From positions 16,717,278 to 16,759,777 of the forward strand of contig CM022677.1 of NCBI GenBank assembly GCA_012295275.1: a stretch of 42,500 nt of DNA, in the 5' to 3' direction. This DNA is from Chrysomallon squamiferum. Lineage: Eukaryota; Mollusca; Gastropoda; Neomphalida; Peltospiridae. Shown piece by piece: positions 11,616 to 24,509 of this stretch. The notes beneath the pieces were generated by a model. That model did not search any database, was not told the origin of the DNA, and saw only the letters and a list, made by a program, of their open reading frames with translations. Position 1 is the first letter of the stretch; each line of letters begins with the position of its first letter. Made by a program: the position numbers and the translations under genes.

Positions 11616-12484
11616 ATCTGATCCACGTCGACTGTGCCTAGTATGTGATATGAAAAGTTAGATAACAGGTTGAACATTTCAGATAAAACTATTTGGATTG
11701 CAAATAAACGTCACTGTCGAATAACGCCTTTTATTTTATATGTACATATATTTGTATTCGTTATTGTAGATAGATGTTTCTCTATGGTCCTTTTCTTTTA
11801 TATTCATCCATCCATTTATCTGTCTGTCTGTCTATCAGTCTGTATGTCCGTCATTATGTCAGTCCGTCTTTCTCTCTAGGTATACCTATGTCTTTCTCTC
11901 AGTCTGCTTAACTAATTAACCAACAATCAGTGTTTCTCCCTCCCTGTGTATTATACATGTGTGGTTTTTTTGTGTGTTTAAAATAAAGTATTGGCTTTTC
12001 ATGGAACATACGTGGTTTAAGAAGAGATTATAACAATGTGGATTCTAAATAAATGTCAGTTACACATTACGAAGCTAATAATGAAAATGATTAAAAAAAA
12101 AAAAAAAAAAAAAAAATGAAGACGTGATTTGTTACATTCTCTTTCATTTGTATTTTTATTTTTGTCACTACAGTATTTTATTATACATCCACAAACACAT
12201 AGGCACATGTGTATATCATAAAAAAATGTCATAAATTTGTTAACGTACGTTCACTACGCAGTGAATATGATCTGAATGATTTCAGTCGTGACCTTGACAT
12301 GCACTGAAGAAGAGATTAGGATGCCACATAGTAAGACTGATAAACATATACAGAGGTACACACAGATATAAACTGCGACACACAGAGATGTAGACTTTAC
12401 GATAAAATGCAAAGAGGTAGCCAAGTAGAGAGAACATTTTGTTTGTGTAGATGGATAGATACATCGGTAGATATGGACTTCTAT

Positions 12485-12675
12485 TTTCATATGTAAATAA
12501 AACGAAGATTACATTTAGTTATCTTAGTCGTCTTACATTCAGCTAAGTAGTTAAGATATTGAAGCTTTTTTTCTTTTATTTATTTATTTTTTTATTAGTA
12601 TTATTATTATTATTTTTTTTTTTTTTCGTTATTTTTTTTTTTTGTGAAATACAAAATAGATTTCAATCTCTCTCT

Positions 12676-12719
<44 letters not shown>

Positions 12720-12812
12720 AATAAAACAGCTTCAAACGTGTAACTACTCTTTGAATGTAAGATGATAACTAAATATAATTGTGACGTAATTTATATAAGA
12801 AAGCTATAATTA
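12485..12812. repeat. Inverted repeat flanking a poly-T/GT core
   Basis: The left arm (about 12485-12545, with TTTAGTTATC and CTTACATTCA) pairs with the reverse complement of the right arm (about 12750-12812). The left arm has about 7 extra bases. The core holds poly-T runs and a CT/GT microsatellite (12666-12717). It could be a small foldback element or MITE, but no target-site duplication was identified. Confidence 0.6.
12666..12717. repeat. (TC)n(TG)n microsatellite
   Basis: A short CT run passes into an uninterrupted GT run. Confidence 0.95.
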
Positions 12813-12883
12813 GTTCTATTTTTTTCAGTGCTTATGTGATTTGGTGCTTATATGCCTTAGATAGAAAGAGGCACGAGACAGAC

Positions 12884-13135
<252 letters not shown>

Positions 13136-13298
13136 TTTTATAATTCACTGTAGTCATATTATGGTGTCTTCGTGATATAATTGAAAATATAAATAGCGAT
13201 CTCTGTCTAGTATTAGTGATGTGTCCTTATTTAAAGATACATAGTAATTGCCCAAAGTATCCAGCTTTTTAGTTTCGGGTCACTTACATTTAGAAAAC

Positions 13299-13302
<4 letters not shown>

Positions 13303-13347
<45 letters not shown>
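13303..13347. repeat. (AT)n microsatellite
   Basis: Uninterrupted AT alternation read directly. Confidence 0.95.
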
Positions 13348-13352
<5 letters not shown>

Positions 13353-13628
13353 ATGTCACATGGATTTGCATAATAAATAATCGTGTGAAATTATAAAAAT
13401 TGAGAAGCGACGACTGCAGTTTTGTTTGTCTTATTTTAAATATTATAAATTTATTTGTTTGTACTTCGTTTTTTATCATCATCATCACCACTATCATCAT
13501 CATCATGGTGGTACCTTCGTCTTGCAATCTACGATCTTTTTCTTACCCAGATATTTCTGGTTCTATTATAAAGATCTCCAGAAAGGTATACGCTTTAACT
13601 ATCCGGCAATAATAGTGAATGTAATAAA

Positions 13629-13825
13629 CATTATTATTATTATTATTAGTAGTAGTAGTAGTAGTAGTAGAAGTAGTAGTAGTATCATTATCATCATCAT
13701 CGTCATTATGATCGTCGTCGTCGGGATCATCAGAATTATAATCATAGTACCCGTTATAACTGATGTTGTTCTTCTTACCTATGATGATATCTGATCTACA
13801 TTAGCATGCATTTCACAACATACAC

Positions 13826-13860
<35 letters not shown>

Positions 13861-13876
13861 TAATAATAATAATAAT
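13629..13876. repeat. Trinucleotide repeats ATT/AGT/ATC and (AAT)n
   Basis: ATT and AGT runs at 13629-13684 are followed by degenerate ATC/GTC units. A separate (AAT)n run lies at 13828-13876. An open frame through the first part is an artefact of the repeat. Confidence 0.9.
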
Positions 13877-13949
13877 ATTTCACTTAAAACAAATACTATT
13901 GTCCATCTGCTACTACTGCTACTATAATTCCACATTTTAATTCTACTTC

Positions 13950-14190
13950 TGGGTCGTAGAAAGACCTTTTATTGCTTGAATTCTCTTCTGAACCATTAAA
14001 ACATGTTTACTAATATTAATCTTAGAATCAAATATTTATAAGAAAGAGCTTCGTTTTAAGCAGGATGAATACAGATAGATTTAATTTATTAAATTTCACG
14101 ACCGTTGATAAGATCACACAACACACAGTAATCAGTGACAGATGAAGAAACTCCTCTGTATCAGGAATAAGAAGAGACATCTCAAACGAT
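13950..14190 (-). pseudogene. P4HA relic R2 (start of catalytic domain)
   Basis: The minus strand aligns with copies C and D from the linker end to the first part of the catalytic domain. Matches include GAGGAGTTTCTTCATCTGTCA (D/C: GAGG.GGTTCTTCAT.TCTCA), GTGATCTTATCAACGG (for YHDFISD) and AAATTTAATAAATTAAATC (for EIEEIKS). ATTAGTAAACATGTTTT matches ISKHVF and AGAAGAGAATTCAAGCAATA matches QKRVEAITG. Stops and frameshifts abound. It sits about 0.3 kb beyond the 3' end of intact copy C in the same orientation. Confidence 0.7.
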
Positions 14191-14480
14191 TAATCATTAT
14201 TACCTCTGCTGTTAATACTAACTCTGCAACTATTACAGCCACTACCATTATAACTGCTACTACGATTATTACTAGTAAGACCGCACTTATTATTATTATT
14301 ATTATTACTATTACATTTCTAATTCCTAGAAGAATTTGCTGTCTCTTCTTAATGAAAAGAAAAAGAAAAAGAGCAATTAAAGAAAAATAATTAAAGATAG
14401 TAAGACTACAAAGAACAAATACAAAATATAAAATAATATAATAATTTAAAAACTGAAGTGAGATTCAAGTGAGATATTAT

Positions 14481-16016
14481 TTATTCTTCTCCGTTTGTGG
14501 AGCATGGCCGCTTGAATACTTGCTCCTTTCTTCGAATCCAGTAAGTTGACACCCATTTAGAGCCAATCAGAACGGGACAAGCTGCATGAAGTGTCATTTT
14601 GTTAGGTGAACCATTCCGATATAAATTATACCAAAAGACTGCTGCACCTTTTTTAGGTAATATCCTTACACCAAGATAAGGAAACACTGTTGCACCTCCT
14701 TCTACATCGCTGAAATAGTTTAACCATGTGGCAATTCTATTTCCATAAGTAGAAATTCTGTAACTTTCTACGACAATATAGTCGGTATGACAACCATAGT
14801 ATCCACCTATTCCATAGTTTGTAACATGCTGTGGTTCGGAATGTTCCATAGACAAACCTGTAATTGTTTTAATTCTACTTTGAATTTCCAAATCTGCTTT
14901 TGTTGCACTCTTTTGGAGAAATACACCTTTACTAATTCTAAAATCAGAAAGCCCTCTTTCACCGACTTCAGATCGTACCAAATACGGCATTGACGCTGAT
15001 TTAATTTCTTCAATTTCCTTATCACTGATAAAATCATGATACAAGACAATTTTCGGTGAGAAATGAAGAACCTCCTCTTTAACAGACTGAAGAATTAGGA
15101 GTGGATGTTTTTTGTAGCTATAAAACCGACATCGTAAACTATCGTTATGGTGTACTTCAATTACATTTTCACTACGACAGAGAGCTTTATAAGTTAGATG
15201 TGTTGTTCTGCGTTTTTGACATTTGCCACGTACAGACTTTTTTAATTTCCTAAGTGTTAGAATGTTTAAATACTTCTCCTTTCTGATCAGACCACGCTTT
15301 AGACCAGGATCTAACACTAACTGTTCATTTGTGAGACTCAATGCCTGTTCTATCTGTCCTACTAATTCTCTACCATGTATTGCATAGTCAAGAAGTTCTA
15401 TCCGAGACACGTTCTGAATTGTTTCCGTTCTTTGTTTGTCGAGACTTATCTCCATCCAAATATATACGTAGCGGTATTTTTTCAATTCGTACGCAAGGCG
15501 ACCTAATTCATAACAGTCTTCTGCAGACAACGTATGTACATATAGTTCATTTACGTAACCCTCTGCCAACCTTGTAGCGTTTAATTTGTATGTATCTTGA
15601 ACACGGAACAGACCTGCAGCCGCTCCTTCTAAGTCTTCGTAAGTAGGAAGACTTTTACAGATTTCATTTATTTCTGCAACAACTTTCTCGTCTTCAACAA
15701 TTCCTGTCACCATAGCCGCTACATCTCGTTCCCAGTCCAAAGTGAAACGTTTAATGAATAAAAATGCACCTATAGGATTCGCTATACAGCGTAATGGATC
15801 ATTGATTATTGTCGAACAATGCTTCTCCATGCTATCTGAAAGTTCTGCTAATTTTCTTATGTTTTTTCTATCTTTGTTTGCCTGTGCGTAGTTTCTTAAT
15901 GTTACAGCCAAATCGTTAGCTGCATGTACAGAACTGTACAGATCTGATACGGATGTGAACAGTTCTGAATTTACAAGTGATAATAAAAAGAATAAAAAAA
16001 TATATTGCTGATACAT
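14481..16016 (-). CDS. P4HA copy C: prolyl 4-hydroxylase alpha subunit, intact
   Basis: Intact 511-residue intronless ORF, ATG at 16014-16016. The signal peptide is about residues 1-18 (MYQQYIFLFFLLSLVNS). The N-terminal domain is about 19-140, the peptide-binding helical domain about 140-250 and the catalytic domain about 296-511. Catalytic residues are H410-x-D412 (GCHTD), H477 (TLHAACPVLIG) and K487 (GSKWV). The two cysteines expected near the linker are present (C280 in LCRSE, C296 in RCRFY), plus an extra C266. Its peptide-binding segment (about residues 135-240) is nearly identical to copy E's at DNA level, while the N-terminal third and catalytic domain differ strongly. It is therefore a mosaic, probably made by gene conversion. 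The tract between residues 100 and 120 is the most diverged part of the family. Confidence 0.93.
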   Translation of the reverse strand: MYQQYIFLFFLLSLVNSELFTSVSDLYSSVHAANDLAVTLRNYAQANKDRKNIRKLAELSDSMEKHCSTIINDPLRCIANPIGAFLFIKRFTLDWERDVAAMVTGIVEDEKVVAEINEICKSLPTYEDLEGAAAGLFRVQDTYKLNATRLAEGYVNELYVHTLSAEDCYELGRLAYELKKYRYVYIWMEISLDKQRTETIQNVSRIELLDYAIHGRELVGQIEQALSLTNEQLVLDPGLKRGLIRKEKYLNILTLRKLKKSVRGKCQKRRTTHLTYKALCRSENVIEVHHNDSLRCRFYSYKKHPLLILQSVKEEVLHFSPKIVLYHDFISDKEIEEIKSASMPYLVRSEVGERGLSDFRISKGVFLQKSATKADLEIQSRIKTITGLSMEHSEPQHVTNYGIGGYYGCHTDYIVVESYRISTYGNRIATWLNYFSDVEGGATVFPYLGVRILPKKGAAVFWYNLYRNGSPNKMTLHAACPVLIGSKWVSTYWIRRKEQVFKRPCSTNGEE

Positions 16017-16860
<844 letters not shown>

Positions 16861-16874
16861 TTGAAAAGTGATAT

Positions 16875-16963
16875 AAATGTACAGACCTGTGATAGCCTTG
16901 AATGTTTTCGTTATGCAACAGCCACATTTTTAGAAACAAAACTGTTTGTTTATTTATTTTATT

Positions 16964-17060
<97 letters not shown>

Positions 17061-17250
17061 GAGACAGAGAGAAACGATTCCTATATATTTCTTCATTTAC
17101 GTCTTCTGAACATCATCACAGACTGGGTCCTACCCTAATGTTGTTTTTTACATTATTTAGTTTTTCATGTCTTAGAATACACATTTTCTGTTAAGAGCAG
17201 GCTTAGCCAAGGATCTGACATTAACTGTTCACTTGTTAATATTTTTCCTT
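16875..17250 (-). pseudogene. P4HA relic R3, split by an (ATT)n expansion
   Basis: Two minus-strand P4HA pieces lie in correct order around a trinucleotide tract. The piece at about 16880-16950 matches the catalytic-domain codons for ..KAITGL (AAGGCTATCACAGGTCTG) and the preceding IQ/NR region. The piece at about 17165-17245 matches the end of the helical domain and linker (TTAACAAGTGAACAGTTAAT, then the GATCC..G.CTAA segment as in C and E). The (TTA)n run at about 16971-17060 sits between them, where roughly 100 codons are missing. Both pieces are short, so confidence is moderate. Confidence 0.55.
16971..17060. repeat. (TTA)n microsatellite
   Basis: Uninterrupted TTA run of about 90 bp inside relic R3. 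Confidence 0.97.
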
Positions 17251-18398
17251 TCCATTTCAATTCTAACGGAGGTACAGTTGCAATCAAGTTTTAAATAAAC
17301 AGATAAATAGATAGATAGATATAGATATATTAGTATAGCTTAATATAGCTAAGAATGAAACAAAAAAGAAGAGATAAAATCCTGTCTGTAAATTTTTTTA
17401 AAGGTGTCCTTAACCAAAGACAATAAAAAGAAAAAAAAAAAAGAAAAAAAAAGAAAGAAAAGAACACACAAAAAGAAGAAAAGGTAAATGTCCGAATATT
17501 AATGTTTTAATGTCAATAATTATGATTCCCCAATAACACCTTAGTCAAATTTCTTCGTTATTCCCCCCCCCTTTTAATTACTTCTTTATTCGCTTAGATT
17601 CACAAGTAGTTATCATAAATGTATTATAAAAGGACCGACTACAGAGACGTATATAACAAACATAATAAAGTGCTACATTATATATTAAGACCTGAATTCG
17701 AACATGATACAGGTTGGTTGGAACAGAAATTTAAATAATACAGAAGACCTTACTTTGTTGTATCATACAGTCGTGACTGCCAGAAGAAATAAAATAGTAA
17801 TATATTAATAGGCATCTTTCCAGAGAATACAAGAAGAAAAAATCACCTAAATAACTGCAAAAATGTAGCTAATCTCACACAATAGCTGCGAATTTACAAG
17901 AACGGATAAAACTGGTTTTTCGATTCCTAAATTCTTAGCCTCCATGGTTAACATAATATTTTTTTGTTTGGTTTCCATACGCAGTGGACAGTAAAATGAC
18001 TAATACGAATTCAGTGACTTCGTCCAACGCGATTATTGGCATTTAAAAGAAAAAAAGAAAATACTGATACCTATTCAGTGTCGTTTCAATTAATGTTGTT
18101 TGAAATAAATATCCAGCAGTTTAATTAACAAGCACGATACACACTATAGTTTAAAACTTGCAAATATCGTAAAAATGTTCGGTGCGTACTATGTCTGAGA
18201 ACAAAAATAATTAAATGATGTTGTTTTTTTTTTTTTTTTTTTTTTTTTTAATTCTAATTTTAGATAAATAAATCGATATAGCCATCAGTATTACGATACT
18301 GACATTTTTTAAATAATTATTCAATATTTGTAATCTATGGCCCAACGAAAATCTTAAATACATAATCATTTTTAAACCAAGAGGTGATACAGACAGAC

Positions 18399-18513
<115 letters not shown>

Positions 18514-18672
18514 TCTGGAGGGACTGGTAAAAAAAAAATACAGTTCCATAAAATAAAATATTTTAAAGAAACTCATATTTGCATATACAAAAATAAAGAT
18601 TTTAACTTCTAAACACATTTTAATTAATATAATATTAACTTCAACAAAATGTATTAAAAAAGAATGTTTGAA

Positions 18673-18773
18673 ACAATATGTACCGTACCTCTATTACAAT
18701 ATGTACCGTACCTCTATTACAATATGTACCGTACCTCTATTACAATATGTACCGTACCTCTGTTACAATATGT
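18673..18773. repeat. Tandem repeat of a 23-bp unit, 4.4 copies
   Basis: The unit is 23 bp, starting ACAATATGTACCGTACCTC and ending TATT. Copies run 18673-18695, 18696-18718, 18719-18741 and 18742-18764 (one change, CTGTT for CTATT), with a 9-base partial copy after. Each unit carries the near-palindrome GGTAC/GTACC (GTACCGTAC). Confidence 0.97.
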
Positions 18774-19083
18774 TTTTTGACATTTTGTAGCCTCGTTAAA
18801 TTCCGATAACTTGCATCTGCTTTGACCTCTCTCGAATGTTGTTGATGGTATACTTTTGATTCCCACTACTCTATAAACAATTTTCGAAATTTCCATCCTA
18901 GATCCAGAAATATTTTCAAAATGTTTCTCGTTGGAAGCATTAAGCCACGTGTTTGCAGTTGTAAATTTTATTAAATTAAGTCTTTAAGTTTTTTTATCAC
19001 TGTAGATGTAAATTATGCAGTTGTAAATATTATTAAATAAAGTGTATCTTAATTAGAAATCATTTTCCAAATATCTAAATAAT

Positions 19084-19122
19084 ACAGCTACTACTGCTAC
19101 TACTGCTGCGGCTGCTGCTACT

Positions 19123-19156
<34 letters not shown>

Positions 19157-19222
19157 CTACTACTACTACTACTACTACTAATAATAATAATAATAATTAT
19201 TATTATTATTATTATTATTATA
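19084..19222. repeat. Compound trinucleotide microsatellite (CTG/ACA/ACT/AAT/TTA)
   Basis: Successive CTG-like, ACA, ACT, AAT and TTA blocks read directly. Confidence 0.9.
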
Positions 19223-19645
19223 ATTATAATTATAATAATCAAATAAATACATAATAAATAAAAAGGTAGCAATATATATTTTAAACAAAGAAAATAAAAT
19301 TGACATTTATTCAGGTTTCGGTTCCTATTTTATATTTTCTAAAATATTAATTTCAATATGAAAACCTCTTCCCTTTTTCTTTCAGATCAAAGATGAAGGT
19401 AAATATGACCAAAAATATAATGAAAGACTTCTGTTTACAAGAATGCATTTTGGATAAATGAGTTCTCCAGTGATCATCACTGGAATATAAATCTCGACAA
19501 ATAAACAAACTAAGTAAACCCAGACACAGATCATTTTTTAGTTAAATATGAGTTCATCATTAAACACCCGGAAAAAGCATTATATGAGCAAAAAAAAAAA
19601 AAAAATAACAGAATCTAAGTGAACATTTAAAATTAATTGCATTAT

Positions 19646-21153
19646 TTATTCTTTTGGATTTAGTGAACATGGTCGTCTGAATAGCTGGCTCCTTTCATTA
19701 ATCCAGTATGTTGACACCCATTTAGAGCCAAGAACAACTGGACAAGCTGCATGCAATGTCTTCTCATTAGGGTCTCCATTCCTATATAAATTATACCAAA
19801 ATAGTGCTGCACCTTTTTCTGGTAACATTTTAACGCCAAGATACGGAAAAACTGTCGCACCTCCTAATTCAACGTCACTCATATAGGTTAACCATGTAGA
19901 GATTCGGTCGCCCTCGTCCGAAACTGGATCCACACCAGACGAATCCAAATGAAGACCATAGTACCCACCTATTCCGTAGTTTGCCACTTGCAGACGTTCG
20001 GAGTATTTCATGGTCAGGCCTGTTATCGCTTCGACTCTTTTCTGGATTTTCAAATCTGCATTTGTCTCGTGTGAAAACAGAAACACATGTTTGCTAATTC
20101 TGTACGTAGAATTGATAGCATTACCATCAACAATTATGCGTGATCTTCTTAAAAGTAAGTGAGAGACGGATTTAATTTCCTCAATTTCTCTGTCGCTGAC
20201 AACATCGTGATAGACGATTATTGTTGGTGAGATATGAAGAACCTCCTGCTTAGCCGGCTGCAAAACTAGGAACGGATTATTTTATTACTATAATAACGAC
20301 ATTTCAACCTTTGTTTATCAACACTTTTGACTGTTTCTTCACCACGACAGAGAGCATGATAAACAATATCTGCCTTTTCAATTTTTCTTTGATCTCTACA
20401 GCTATTCAGTTTGGTATAATTTATCTTCTGGACCAATATTCTTCGAAGATAAGAATCAGAATTAAACTTTTCCTCTGTAAGTAAAACGGATGGTTCTATG
20501 TCTCCGTTCATTTCTCTATCATACATTGCATAATTAAAGTACTCGAAGAGAGACATATTTCTGACATTTTCAATTCTTTCTTTAGTATAAGCAATCTCCA
20601 TCCAAATATTGAAATAGCCATATTCTGTCATTTTGTAGGCAAGAAGGCCTAGATGATAACAGTCGTCTGCAGACAAAGAATGAACATATCGCTCATTGAT
20701 AAAACCCTCTGCCAGTTTCGTCGCGTTTAATTTGTATATATCCTGAACACGAAACAAAGCTGCTGCAACTCCTTCCAGATCATCGTAGTTTGGAAGATTT
20801 TTACGTATTTCGTTTATTTTCTGCACTTGTAATTCAGATATGTTTCCTACCAGTAGAGGTGCTACTTCGCGATCCCAGTCCAAAGTAAAACGTTTAACGA
20901 ATAGGTACGCACCGATCGGATTCCCTATATAACGCATCGGAACTTCTAACGCCATCCGTCTGTGTCTTTCCATGCTGTCCGAAATTTCATTAAGTTTTTT
21001 CCGTTTTTCTCCTTTAATTTCGTGTGTTAATTTTCTTACAGCTACTGCCAATACTCCTTCGGCATGTATTGCATTGTACAGATGTGACGTGGAAAAAACG
21101 AGATCTGACGTTGTGGCTGATGCCATCAGCAACAGGAGAAACTGTATATACAT
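19646..21153 (-). pseudogene. P4HA copy D: prolyl 4-hydroxylase alpha subunit with one frameshift
   Basis: The ATG at 21151-21153 begins a signal peptide (MYIQFLLLLMASATTS). The N-terminal and peptide-binding domains read through to CRYYSNK at about 20284. There the frame changes in a short A-run on the sense strand (about 20280-20283) and a stop follows within four codons. The next frame continues at once with the P-F-L-V-L-Q-P-A-K segment and the whole catalytic domain to 19646. The catalytic set is complete: GLHLD, TLHAACPVVLG and GSKWV. One missing base in a homopolymer explains everything, so this may be an assembly error or a very young pseudogene. It shares the linker-edge breakpoint region with copy E. 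If real, the product would be a secreted or ER protein with no catalytic domain. Confidence 0.8.
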
Positions 21154-22966
21154 CTTTGTTCGTAGTGTATATATATATGTTGCTTCGTAGAAATTTTCAA
21201 AGCATATTTCATGAATTTCCACATATAAATTTATAATATTTTTTTTCTAACTGAAATAATTTATGATAATAATTTTCATCAAAAAAGAGCTGTATCGACA
21301 GAAACCTGGGAAATCAATAATTCTGAGTGATATAGTAACTGGGACACAAACGGATCTTCTATTATGACGACTTGCTAAAAATCGAGTCAGAAGTTATTTA
21401 GATATATTTAATTATATTTTTTTCATACTCCCATGTTATTACGTTGTTTATTTATTTAATTAATATTGTTATTTCAGCCTGACGTATGTGATCACAAATA
21501 TCTGATGTGCTGACTGTGTCTAACGCAGATATACTCTTCGTTCTTATTTCATCTAAATGCCCGAATGAATGTACTTCCTTAGATGTAAAATGTTTTAATC
21601 GCACCTTAAAATATCTTCTTAAAATACGAACGCTAAATGTGAAAGATCGCCAATTAAATACCGAGAGAAAACAAAAGTAAAATGTTCTTCAGCAGACGAA
21701 TATAACCATTATATATTTGCTTTCGTTGTATATGATGACCATTTTGTCTCTGTAGGACAAGGAGCGACAGTTACGTCTGTATTTCCGAGTGCATTCTACA
21801 GGCACACAATACTAAGAATGGTAGGTAGAGGCAAATTAAATCCTACAGTTAGTGCCTCACAAATTCAGACTCCGAGTAACCGAACAACTCGTTGTCGGAT
21901 TAACTGTCGGACTGTTCTTAATGACTCGGAATATTATGTTATATATGTACGATCCTCTCTTGTATTGTTAATAATATGGAAGCTTATAATTATGTTTCAT
22001 CAGCCCATTCCAAACAATAGTAATGAAAGTGATGTTCGCGAAATTAAATTTAAATTAAAAATCTCACAAAGTAACTCATATACTAAATGACATTCGTTGA
22101 ACCAAACTATTTAATTTAAAGACTGTAGCAAATACAAAGAAGAAGATGACGCACAACAAGCAGAAAAAGTAGAAGATGAAGAAAGAAAAATTATAATCTG
22201 ATAAACTCCATAACATGATCAACGTATCAACACTGTGACAGACGAAAACGTAACTTAAATAATATTTTCAAATTCCCTAATTCCTGATGTATATTTGATC
22301 ACCACTTTGATATTATACATATATAACATACATACATACATACATATATACATACATATTAAAAAAAGAATTATATATATTCTATTCTTTTATTTTTTTA
22401 AATGTTTAATGTCGACTTTACTAATAATTATAATATTATATCTGAAGATGTTTTTCTTAGTGCTTATGAAATAGCAACTTTTAATATTACGCAGTTCGAG
22501 CAGAAAAGAAAAAAGAATGAATTTAAAAATACATATATTAGCATGGACTTTTTTCTTTCTTTGTTTTTAATTCTAATAATAAACTCATTGCTTGCATACG
22601 TAATAGTACAGGTTTTTGAAGATGACTGCTTTTTATTTTAATGAAAAAGAGTGAACAATTTATTTTTAATTAATTTTGTTAAACGGCCGGTTGAGGGACC
22701 TTTAAACAAAATAAAATAAATAATGTTTTGTCCAAAAAATGTTTATCAAGCACTACAGTGAATGTATCAATGCCAGCATCCGAACAAAAAGTGCTTGATT
22801 TGTTGTTTATGGTACCTAATGAGAACAGTCACCTTCATATTCACCCGCCAGTGGCTGCGGAAATTATTTTGTTTTTTGTTTTCATGTTTTCAATTGTTTA
22901 TTGTTGTTTATTTGTTTCTTTTTTTTCTTTTTTTTTTTTTTTTTTTTTTCTAGCGAGATCGTAATG

Positions 22967-22967
<1 letters not shown>

Positions 22968-23006
<39 letters not shown>
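22968..23006. repeat. (AAT)n microsatellite
   Basis: Uninterrupted AAT units read directly. Confidence 0.9.
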
Positions 23007-23008
<2 letters not shown>

Positions 23009-24214
23009 TATATATTTTAAATATAGTAAGAAACAGATTAGACGTCGTATCAGGTCAAAGTTTCAATGTTTCAAAAAAAAATAAAAAATTAAAAATGTTG
23101 ACGTTTTCAGTAATTTCTGATCAGTAATAGCGTCTATGTGTATACGAGGCATTAATTATTTTAACAATCCTTGTGAAATTGATTGCATTATGAAGGAATA
23201 CGTTTTAAAGTTTGCAAACACTGACCAGCGTCGGATGCCGCCATGTTTCAAACTGCCAAATTCAACAATTTTAGTCCATTTTCTGTATTTTTTATGATTT
23301 ATACTAATAAAGTTATGGATGCTTTTTCATTTTACAAACCCATGGTGTAGAATACCTCGCCTAACTAAATGTTTACCTTAATCAAACTTTACCAACTGGA
23401 TTATTTTTGTGCAATGCGTTCATAATAAACTTAAATTATAATGTTATATCTGGTGAATGTATTAAATTTTCTAGCTGGCTATGTTCCACGTGTCAGAACC
23501 AATCAGAAAAGAATATTCAGGCGTAGTGTGTACACATTAAATTGGAGAAATCAACAGCTATTTTTTCAGTAAACGCATTTTGTGCCGTTACGAGTTATCG
23601 TTCCTTTTGATCCGTGCTACATACATAAATATAATTCGAAACATCTAGCTTTTGCTTACAGCGAAAACAGTTTTAAAATAATTCTTCTCATAATAACAAA
23701 TGAAAATAAATACAAATAAAAATAACAAATAAACAAATAAATAATTGTGTAAATATTACTTACCAGACATTGATGAAAGTATTCATGACAAAAAAATTAT
23801 CGTCTGCTCTTCGTAACAACTTTAAAAACAGGAAGTTATAACGTAAAACCCGGAAAAATTCTCGTCTAAACTACGGACGTATATATGACTGAACAAGAGT
23901 GCAGCAAACTGTTAATGGGATAGGTTTCTCTTCATTATTTATTTATTTATTTATTTTATTATTTTTATTATTAGTAGTATTATTATTTAATTATTTATTT
24001 ATTTATCTAACTTTTAGGGAAAAAAAATAAAGTTTAAATGTATTTATATAATTTATATTATAAAATAATCTGTATGATCAAATTTAAATTATTAGAAAAA
24101 TAAAATTTATTCTGAGATAATAATTATGACTTTATGTTTTATGCATGAGAAAACCCTCAGTTGACTGCTAAATAATTATAAATATATAATATGTATAAAC
24201 ACAGAAACATGCAC

Positions 24215-24219
<5 letters not shown>

Positions 24220-24275
<56 letters not shown>
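24220..24275. repeat. (CA)n microsatellite
   Basis: Uninterrupted CA run read directly. Confidence 0.95.
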
Positions 24276-24277
<2 letters not shown>

Positions 24278-24467
24278 CACATACAAGAATATTAAAGATT
24301 TCACAACACTTTCCTAGCTGTTTTTGATTACTGTGAGAATTATGATAAAATGACTTACATCAAAGTTCACTTCTTTCACTGCTAAAACAATGAATAAAGT
24401 AAAATTAAAATGAGTTGAAACAAATGTTTTGTTGGGATGTTTTGTTTGAAATAATAAAGCCTATATA

Positions 24468-24509
24468 ATGAGTCTATTTTCATTAATTAATTAATTAATG
24501 AAGACTCAT
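24468..24509. repeat. AT-rich imperfect palindrome
   Basis: ATGAGTCT at the left edge is mirrored by AGACTCAT at the right edge around a TTAATTAA-type core, with 2-3 extra bases on the left arm. It could form a hairpin; function unknown. Confidence 0.7.

Noticed and set aside
13426-13794. 122-codon open frame rich in H, I and S
   Set aside because: Composed of trinucleotide repeats with no start context or homology.
18673-18773. CRISPR-like array
   Set aside because: The units are directly adjacent without spacers and the DNA is eukaryotic; it is a minisatellite.
21818-22090. 90-codon frame in the central intergenic region
   Set aside because: It begins with an ATG but has no signal, domain or paralog in the window; not distinguishable from chance.
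22728-22964. Open frames near 22.8 kb as a possible gene start
   Set aside because: They end in a poly-T run and have no recognisable motif; possibly an old repeat copy.
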